64,000 bases of DNA from Ancylothrix sp. D3o (GTDB lineage Bacteria; Cyanobacteriota; Cyanobacteriia; Cyanobacteriales; Oscillatoriaceae): the NCBI RefSeq assembly GCF_025370775.1, contig NZ_JAMXEX010000001.1:620001-684000 (forward strand), in the 5' to 3' direction. A program made the position numbers and the translations under genes. This document shows, one piece after another, positions 58,567 to 64,000 of this stretch. Under the pieces are notes generated by a model. That model searched no databases and was not told the origin of the DNA. It worked only from the letters and a program-made list of their open reading frames with translations. The first letter of the stretch is position 1. Every line of letters begins with the position of its first letter.

Positions 58567-59187
58567 ATGAATTTTGATCCACGCCAACAACTCATCGAAG
58601 CCGCCGGCCTATTTTATGCAAAAAATTGGATGAGCGGAACCGCCGGCAACCTCTCCGCACGCCTCAACGATAACAGCTTTTGGATCACCGCCAGCGGCAA
58701 AAACAAAGGCGAATTAACCCAACAAGATTTTATCCGCCTCGCCCTTGATGGAACCATCCTAGAAAAACCTACAACCGACATTAAACCCTCAGCAGAAACC
58801 AGCATCCACCAAGCAATATATAACTTAATTCCAGAGGCCAAAGCTTGTTATCATGTTCACTCCATCGAAGCCAATTTAGTCTCACGTTTCACAGAAAAAA
58901 ACACCCTAACCTTACCTCCCATAGAAATGCTCAAAGGCTTAGGAATTTGGGAAGAAAACCCCCACATAGAAATGCCCCTCTTTGACAATTATTTTCACGT
59001 CCCCGACATCGCCGCAGAAATCACACAAACCTTTGCATCAACCCCCCCAAAAATACCCGTCCTACTCATCCGTAATCATGGCGTTACAGTATGGGCAAAT
59101 TCCACCACAACCGCCCGGAATTATATCGAAATCATCGAATATATTTTCCGTTACATGATCAGCGCCCGTCAACTCAACTTAGCCTAA
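58567..59187 (+). CDS. mtnB: Methylthioribulose-1-phosphate dehydratase
   Basis: The product has 206 residues. This class II aldolase-type zinc enzyme dehydrates MTRu-1-P to DK-MTP-1-P, the substrate of MtnW. Zinc ligands: His96-x-His98 (CYHVHS) and His171 (RNHGVTVW). WMSGTAGNLSARL and ITASGKNKGEL are typical of the MtnB group. It ends the same-strand mtnDWXB set. MtnA, MtnP or MtnK, needed to feed it, are not in the window. Confidence 0.94.
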   Translation: MNFDPRQQLIEAAGLFYAKNWMSGTAGNLSARLNDNSFWITASGKNKGELTQQDFIRLALDGTILEKPTTDIKPSAETSIHQAIYNLIPEAKACYHVHSIEANLVSRFTEKNTLTLPPIEMLKGLGIWEENPHIEMPLFDNYFHVPDIAAEITQTFASTPPKIPVLLIRNHGVTVWANSTTTARNYIEIIEYIFRYMISARQLNLA

Positions 59188-59344
59188 TTATTTCTAGCTT
59201 TTTCCCCTCACTTCACAGAAGGGGCTAGGCGCTGGCCTCAAAGCACCAAACAAAAAATTTAGAGACATCTTAAAAACTTCCCAATTGCCAGCCGGTCTGT
59301 TAAAATCAGGCAAAAAGAAATAATCACGTTCAGGAGCAAAAAAT

Positions 59345-60385
59345 ATGTCCAAGTTTACTCGAATTCTTTGCATAGACGGCGGTGGAATTAGGGGGATTAT
59401 ACCCGGACAAATTTTAGTAGTTTTAGAAGAAAAAATCAAACGACGCACCGGCAACGCCGACGCCAAAATAGCCGATTACTTTGACTTCATAGCCGGCACC
59501 AGTACCGGAGGAATATTAACCTGCATTTATTTATCTCCCGATCCTGCCGATCCCACTCGTCCCCGATTTAGCGCTAAAAACGCCGTTGATCTTTACCTAG
59601 ACAGAGGCCAAGAAATTTTTTCAACAACCCTCAGCAAAAGAATCAAATCAGGAAACGGTGTTTTTGATGAAAAATTCGACTCCGTAAACATAGAAAGAGT
59701 CTTAGGAGAGTATTTTCATAACACAAAACTCAGTCAATTAATCAAACCCTGCTTAATTACCGGTTACGACATCCAAGCGCGCCAAGCCCGATTTTTTACC
59801 CAACACGACGCCGCCAAAGATCCAGAACAAAACTTTCTTGTCCGAGAAGTAGCCAGAGCAACTTCAGCCGCCCCAACCTTTTTTGAAGTAGCAAAAATTA
59901 CCTCCATGACAAACAAAACCTATCCCCTCATAGATGGAGGAGTATTTGCCAACAACCCCACCCTTTGCGCCTATGCAGAAGCACGAACAAAACTACAAAG
60001 AAAACCTACTTTAGAAGATGCCTCCACCGGCAACCCCACCGCAAAAGATATGGTCGTATTATCCCTGGGAACCGGCGACGTAAAAGAAGCCTACGAATAC
60101 GAAAAAGTCCGAGATTGGGGCCAACTTCAATGGGTAGTCCCCCTCATAAACATCATAATGACCGGCGTAGCAGAAACCGTAGACTTCCAAGTTAGACAAG
60201 TCTTTGATACCACCAAAAAACCCGAACAATACCTCCGAATCAACACAGTTATCCCCAATAAAAGCCCCCTCGCCCTCATCGACAACGCCACCCCAGAAAA
60301 CGTCAAAGCCCTCCGACAACTGGGCAACAAAACAGCCTCAGAAAACAGCGAAAAACTAGATCAATTCATCGACTTTTTACTTTAA
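59345..60385 (+). CDS. Patatin-like phospholipase
   Basis: The product has 346 residues. The patatin signatures are complete: oxyanion-hole loop DGGGIRG at 11-17, nucleophile elbow GTSTGG at 51-56 (Ser53) and catalytic Asp197 in DGGVF, together a Ser-Asp dyad. Such proteins release fatty acids from phospholipids or galactolipids. The aggagc ribosome-binding site lies 8 bases before ATG. Patatins also serve as effectors in CBASS defence, but no nucleotide cyclase is nearby, so a housekeeping lipid role is more likely. Confidence 0.93.
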   Translation: MSKFTRILCIDGGGIRGIIPGQILVVLEEKIKRRTGNADAKIADYFDFIAGTSTGGILTCIYLSPDPADPTRPRFSAKNAVDLYLDRGQEIFSTTLSKRIKSGNGVFDEKFDSVNIERVLGEYFHNTKLSQLIKPCLITGYDIQARQARFFTQHDAAKDPEQNFLVREVARATSAAPTFFEVAKITSMTNKTYPLIDGGVFANNPTLCAYAEARTKLQRKPTLEDASTGNPTAKDMVVLSLGTGDVKEAYEYEKVRDWGQLQWVVPLINIIMTGVAETVDFQVRQVFDTTKKPEQYLRINTVIPNKSPLALIDNATPENVKALRQLGNKTASENSEKLDQFIDFLL

Positions 60386-60489
60386 AAACCAGGGTGGGAC
60401 ATACCCACCCAAACCAACCACCTCAAAAACCCCTTGCGTGATAAAAAACCTCTCCCCCTCATCAAATATCCCCCTTCCCAAAACTCCTC

Positions 60490-61110
60490 ATGCTCCAAAT
60501 TAAACCCCTAGAAAAAATACCCTCAAAAGAATTCACCGAAGCCCTAAAAATTTACACTCAAGCTTTCCCCCCCAACGAAATAATCCCAACCGAAATACTA
60601 GCAAAAGAACTGCAAAACAAACCAGAAAGAATATGGATAGCAGAATTTAACAACCAAATCATCGGAATGGCATTAATTTATCCCTTCAAAACTTCTAACC
60701 TTACCCTTTTAGGATACTTAGCCACCGATCCAAACTTTCGCTCCCAAGGAATCGGTACCCAACTCTTAAAAAGCTTAACCACCCACTATCCCCATCTTCT
60801 CCTAGAAGTTGAACATCCCAACTATGGCACCAACCAACAACAACGCCAACGCCGTATTAACTATTACCGCCGGTGTGGAGCAAAACAACTAAAAAACGTT
60901 CAATACATCCTCCCCGCACTCTCAGGAGAAACCCCCACAGAAATGCTTTTTTTCATCCTCCCCCCACCCCCCGAAAAAACCCTCACCGGCACCCTCATCA
61001 AATCCCTGATCAAAGAACTTTATATCGACCTCTATAACCAACCAGAAAATCACCCCTTACTCACCCAACTGCTCAATCAAAACCTCCCCGAAACCATCGA
61101 ACTCATTTAA
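60490..61110 (+). CDS. GNAT-family N-acetyltransferase
   Basis: The product has 206 residues. The acetyl-CoA loop is seen in GYLATDPNFRSQGIGTQLLK (the R-x-x-G-x-G/A motif) with preceding strand WIAEFNNQIIGMALIYPF. The middle contains NYYRRCGAKQLKNVQYILP, the usual end of the GNAT core, followed by an unusual 60-residue C-terminal extension rich in Pro and Asn (LPPPPEKTLTGTLIKSLIKE). The substrate is unknown. Its stop codon overlaps that of the convergent acetyltransferase gene by 3 bases. Confidence 0.85.
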   Translation: MLQIKPLEKIPSKEFTEALKIYTQAFPPNEIIPTEILAKELQNKPERIWIAEFNNQIIGMALIYPFKTSNLTLLGYLATDPNFRSQGIGTQLLKSLTTHYPHLLLEVEHPNYGTNQQQRQRRINYYRRCGAKQLKNVQYILPALSGETPTEMLFFILPPPPEKTLTGTLIKSLIKELYIDLYNQPENHPLLTQLLNQNLPETIELI

Positions 61111-61712
61111 ACCCTATCTTGCATCACCCGTTGATAGCGAACCTGACAAGGATTCCCCGAACAAACCATCCCCGCCGGCATACTTTTAAAAACACTACTT
61201 CTTGCCCCAATCATCGAATTAGCCCCAATATTCACCCCCGCCGCCACAAAACAATCAGCCGCCACCCAAACCCCATTACCCACAACAATTTCCCCCGTCA
61301 TCAAACCAAAAGCCCGATCTTTAAAATCGTGATTTCCCGTACACAAATAACACTTTTGAGAAATCACACAATGCCGGCCTATTTTAATTTTATCCAAACT
61401 ATAAAAAACCACATCATCACCAATCCAACTATAATCCCCTATTTCCACCTTCCAAGGATAAGTAAAACGAGCCGTCGGACGAATTATCACCCCCACCCCA
61501 ACTTTCGCACCAAAAAACCGCAACAAACCCCGCCGTAAAAAATGAAAAGGTTGCGGACTAAGCGGAAACACAATTGCCTGCACCAACCACCACAAAAAAA
61601 TATACCACCCAGGCCGGCCCCGATCAAACCAAGACTGATCATAACGTCGTAAATCAACCCAAGCCTCCCCATCCTGCAAAGGCATTTCTTCACTTAATTT
61701 AAAATCGCTCAT
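61107..61712 (-). CDS. WcaF-type hexapeptide acetyltransferase (HpsU-like)
   Basis: ATG at 61712 gives 201 residues; its A is shared with the preceding stop (TGATG), so translation is coupled to the upstream glycosyltransferase. Left-handed beta-helix repeats are visible: VGVGVIIRPTARFTYPWKVE, IGDYSWIGDDVVFYSL, IGRHCVISQKCYLC and the active-site loop TGNHDFKDRAF, then VGNGVWVAADCFVAAGVNIG. The N-terminal WFDRGRPGWYIFLWWLVQ is typical of WcaF/HpsU exopolysaccharide acetyltransferases. It belongs to a three-gene exopolysaccharide block. Confidence 0.9.
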   Translation of the reverse strand: MSDFKLSEEMPLQDGEAWVDLRRYDQSWFDRGRPGWYIFLWWLVQAIVFPLSPQPFHFLRRGLLRFFGAKVGVGVIIRPTARFTYPWKVEIGDYSWIGDDVVFYSLDKIKIGRHCVISQKCYLCTGNHDFKDRAFGLMTGEIVVGNGVWVAADCFVAAGVNIGANSMIGARSSVFKSMPAGMVCSGNPCQVRYQRVMQDRV

Positions 61713-62638
61713 CACCGCTCCGACTCATTGGGTATAGCACTTTTAGAACTCTTATTCAACTTTCCCCCAAACCGGCGCAACTCATAAAGTTTCACCCCAA
61801 TTTGATACTCATACTGACTCAACAACCGGCCATAAATATAACCCGCTTTGCCATCCAAAAAACCAAACTGAATAAAATAAAACATAATAAACCTGAGCAA
61901 AGGCTTACAAGGAAGCCGCACCCACACCGTCTTCAAAAACCGCTTACGCTGAACAGCATTGCCAAAAAAATTAGCCCCAATTGTCCCCGAATTATCCTTA
62001 ACAGCCAGCAAATTGTAATAAACCTTCGCATCCCAATTAGAATAACGATTATGGCGCTCAATCCAATGATAAATATCCCTATAATCTTCGTGGATCATAT
62101 CCTGCTTTAGATAACCGGCCAGCCCTTCTAAAATAACGTGTTCGTGAACCTCATTATCCCCCGTATTCGGAATTTCCTCCGTATTTAAATTTTCATAGCG
62201 ACCCAATTTATGCTGAAACAAACGTAAATTCCAATCAGGATATTTCCCACCGTGCCGAATCCAAGTACCCAAAAAATAAACCTGACGATTCAAATAAAAA
62301 CCCTGATAATTCTTATTTTGGATCGCCAACTCAATCTCATCCCAAAGTTCAGGAGGAATCCGCTCATCGCAATCAACAATCAACACCCACTCATTGCGAA
62401 AAGGCAAATTTTCCAAAGACCAATTCTTCTTTTTTGGCCAGCGACCATTAAAATAAAATTGAACCACCTTTGCCCCAAATTCTTCGGCAATTTCACAAGT
62501 ACGATCCTTACTTTGAGAATCAACCAAGAACACCTCATCAGCCCTCACCAAACTGCTCAAACAAGCCGGTAAATTTAGCTCCTCGTCTTTAGCAGGAATG
62601 AGAACAGACACCGGAATTTTAGACACATTTGCGATCAT
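61712..62638 (-). CDS. Family 2 glycosyltransferase (WaaE/KdtX-like)
   Basis: ATG at 62638 gives 308 residues (MIANVSKIPVSVLIPAKDEE); starts at 62668 and 62701 are also open. GT-A motifs: SVLIPAKDEELNLPACLSSL, EVFLVDSQSKDRTCEIAEEF, then WVLIVDCDERIPPELWDEIE with the metal-binding DCDE. KKKNWSLENLPF and YLKQDMIHEDYRDIYHWIER are typical of the lipooligosaccharide-type group. It sits between another GT2 gene and the acetyltransferase, with which it overlaps by one base. Exopolysaccharide (hormogonium-type) synthesis is likely. Confidence 0.87.
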   Translation of the reverse strand: MIANVSKIPVSVLIPAKDEELNLPACLSSLVRADEVFLVDSQSKDRTCEIAEEFGAKVVQFYFNGRWPKKKNWSLENLPFRNEWVLIVDCDERIPPELWDEIELAIQNKNYQGFYLNRQVYFLGTWIRHGGKYPDWNLRLFQHKLGRYENLNTEEIPNTGDNEVHEHVILEGLAGYLKQDMIHEDYRDIYHWIERHNRYSNWDAKVYYNLLAVKDNSGTIGANFFGNAVQRKRFLKTVWVRLPCKPLLRFIMFYFIQFGFLDGKAGYIYGRLLSQYEYQIGVKLYELRRFGGKLNKSSKSAIPNESER

Positions 62639-62707
62639 AATATCGAAAGTTTTAGAAAAATCTGGCATTGACAAAGCGCTACGAAGCACAAGCATTAGCA
62701 AAAAAAA

Positions 62708-63655
62708 TCATTCCTGCTTAACCTGTCTATTTTTTTGGCCTCCCAACAAAAAACCCCCCACCACAGCGCTCAAATAACCAACTTGACCGTAACAATAAAC
62801 TAAATTATCAAAGCATAAAGCCGGATCTTGAAAATATTTCAAAGATTTGTAAAGCCCCCGCACAAAACGCTCCCCACCCCGTCCAAATTGCCCCAAACCG
62901 GCCTCCCCCGCCAACTGCTCACGGTAACACTCACTAATTCCCTGCCACCAACCCCGACGCAGAAACCAAGAACGCCGAATTCGCTCAGGTGCAACATTAT
63001 GGCCCACCACAGCATCCGGCAAATAAGCCACCTGCTTTGCAAGTTTTAGAGCCATTTCCGTAACTTGCAATTCTTCATTAGACAATAAGTTTTTGCCAAC
63101 TCTCCCCAAATTCACATCAAAACCCCCAATTTCTTGCCAAAAAGAGCGACGAATTGCATAATTTAAACCTCTTGGAGTTAGACTTGGCTGCTCAATATAA
63201 ATCATTTTTTCTCCCAAATCATAAGCTCCTAAATTTTCCGCTAAACCCGCCGAAAGCCACTTCGGTGAAGTCAAATTATCCGGCCATAATAACGTTACTT
63301 TTCCACCGGCCACCACCACGTTTTGATAAATTTGAAACGCCCGGTATAAGCATCCCAACCAATTTTTACTCGCCACCGCATCATCATCCAAATAAGCTAA
63401 AATTTCCGCCTCCGCCATCTGCGCTCCTCTATTTCTGGCCACCGAAAGCCCCACCACCGGCTCCCAAACATACCGCAACCGCCGGTTCCCCAGTCTTTGA
63501 TTCACGACTTCTTTTGTATCATCACTTGACGCATTATCTATTACCAGCACCTCAAAATCCTCAAAATCTTGGCATAATAAACTATCAATTGCAGCCCCTA
63601 AATAGCTGCTACGATTGTAGGTACAAATAATCGCAGAAATCTGCGGTTTTGGCAT
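62708..63655 (-). CDS. Family 2 glycosyltransferase (HpsE-like)
   Basis: ATG at 63655 gives 315 residues (MPKPQISAIICTYNRSSYLG); the open extension to 63757 has little similarity to glycosyltransferases. GT-A motifs: FEVLVIDNASSDDTKEVV and AYLDDDAVASKNWLGCLYRA with the DDD metal site, ARNRGAQMAEAEILAYLDDD upstream. GFDVNLGRVGKNLLSNEE is the acceptor-side motif. From memory it resembles the hormogonium polysaccharide glycosyltransferase HpsE; the substrate is not certain. It leads the minus-strand block with the next GT2 gene and the acetyltransferase. Confidence 0.85.
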   Translation of the reverse strand: MPKPQISAIICTYNRSSYLGAAIDSLLCQDFEDFEVLVIDNASSDDTKEVVNQRLGNRRLRYVWEPVVGLSVARNRGAQMAEAEILAYLDDDAVASKNWLGCLYRAFQIYQNVVVAGGKVTLLWPDNLTSPKWLSAGLAENLGAYDLGEKMIYIEQPSLTPRGLNYAIRRSFWQEIGGFDVNLGRVGKNLLSNEELQVTEMALKLAKQVAYLPDAVVGHNVAPERIRRSWFLRRGWWQGISECYREQLAGEAGLGQFGRGGERFVRGLYKSLKYFQDPALCFDNLVYCYGQVGYLSAVVGGFLLGGQKNRQVKQE

Positions 63656-63840
63656 AAACTTTCTCGGTTGAAAAAATGAGCGCTGTTGTTTGTCGTCACC
63701 AGTGAGGTTGCCATGCCTAGAAGGGGCGGATTTTTCCATCCGAACCCCAACTTTCATACAACCCCGATGCTCCCTCGCTGATAATTAACCATTAGGTAAT
63801 ATCAATCTCAGTTTAACCTTACTGCACGCTGATCCTAGTA

Positions 63841-64000
63841 GTGAAAAACCAACTCAGCCTTGTAACCGGCCCCGCACGCTCTGGCAAAAGTGAATGGGCC
63901 GAATATCTCGCCCAAAATTCCGCCAAGTCAGTCATCTACCTAGCCACCTCTACCCTTGACGCCTCCGATGGCGAATGGATCTCTCGCATTGATCTCCACC
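63841..64000 (+). CDS. cobU: Adenosylcobinamide kinase/guanylyltransferase, N-terminal part
   Basis: The window ends inside this gene; 53 codons are visible. GTG at 63841 starts VKNQLSLVTGPARSGKSEWA, with the P-loop GPARSGKS that is diagnostic of CobU/CobP, followed by EYLAQNSAKSVIYLATST. The enzyme phosphorylates adenosylcobinamide and attaches GMP in the nucleotide-loop branch of cobalamin synthesis. It is divergent from the exopolysaccharide block, with about 180 bases between the chosen starts. No cobalamin riboswitch was recognised in that gap. Confidence 0.9.
   Translation, partial: MKNQLSLVTGPARSGKSEWAEYLAQNSAKSVIYLATSTLDASDGEWISRIDLH

Noticed and set aside
59345-60385. CBASS-type defence locus built on the patatin protein
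   Set aside because: No cyclic-oligonucleotide synthase or other defence gene lies next to it.

Overview
The window looks like chromosomal DNA of a filamentous, Oscillatoriales-type cyanobacterium. The evidence is a proton-extrusion protein of the PxcA/CemA family, a DUF3352 protein, hormogonium-polysaccharide-like glycosyltransferases with a WcaF/HpsU-like acetyltransferase, a RecG with the cyanobacterial N-terminal extension, and the moderate GC with many short dispersed repeats typical of that group. No rRNA, tRNA or CRISPR array was seen.

Layout. 1-5010 (minus): the N-terminal part of a large membrane-anchored protein, a PLD/EF-hand/helix-hairpin-helix lipoprotein, and a short STAND (NB-ARC) ATPase. 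5254-7470: an AT-rich two-gene island (PAP-phosphatase-like and ComB-like). 7567-9570: a repeat-rich patch with a MITE-like element, three copies of a palindromic element and two toxin-antitoxin pairs. 9568-14944 (minus): rpsB, tsf, a hypothetical gene and recG. 15242-18828: a glycosyltransferase and a multi-domain response regulator/diguanylate cyclase. 19643-27030: DUF3352 protein, PBP2, thiD and ppsA. 27305-28000: a decayed IS110-type transposase. 28297-38092: a phytase-like lipoprotein, a TPR protein, a SirB1-like protein, an SRPBCC protein, an MscS-related channel, a dynamin-like GTPase with DUF697, rpsU (too short for many ORF callers) and a hypothetical gene.

39041-49430 holds murF, a PQQ-propeller protein, then a PGM1-type ATP-grasp ligase, a DUF711 protein, a 2OG-Fe(II) dioxygenase, an HpcH/HpaI aldolase and an exported FAD oxidoreductase. 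This is the best candidate for an undescribed small-molecule pathway here. 49512-55805 has an AddB/UvrD-like ATPase, pxcA, a HEPN/MNT pair and two unknown genes. 56035-59187 is a methionine-salvage operon (mtnD-mtnW-mtnX-mtnB) that uses a RuBisCO-like enolase. A patatin phospholipase, a GNAT acetyltransferase, a three-gene exopolysaccharide block and the start of cobU follow.

At the sequence scale, three dispersed repeat families run through the intergenic spaces. One carries an intrinsic terminator, one appears to have supplied start codons to neighbouring genes, and one forms a long inverted pair between convergent genes. Words containing GCCGG/CCGGC are frequent throughout but missing from the 5.4-7.3 kb island.
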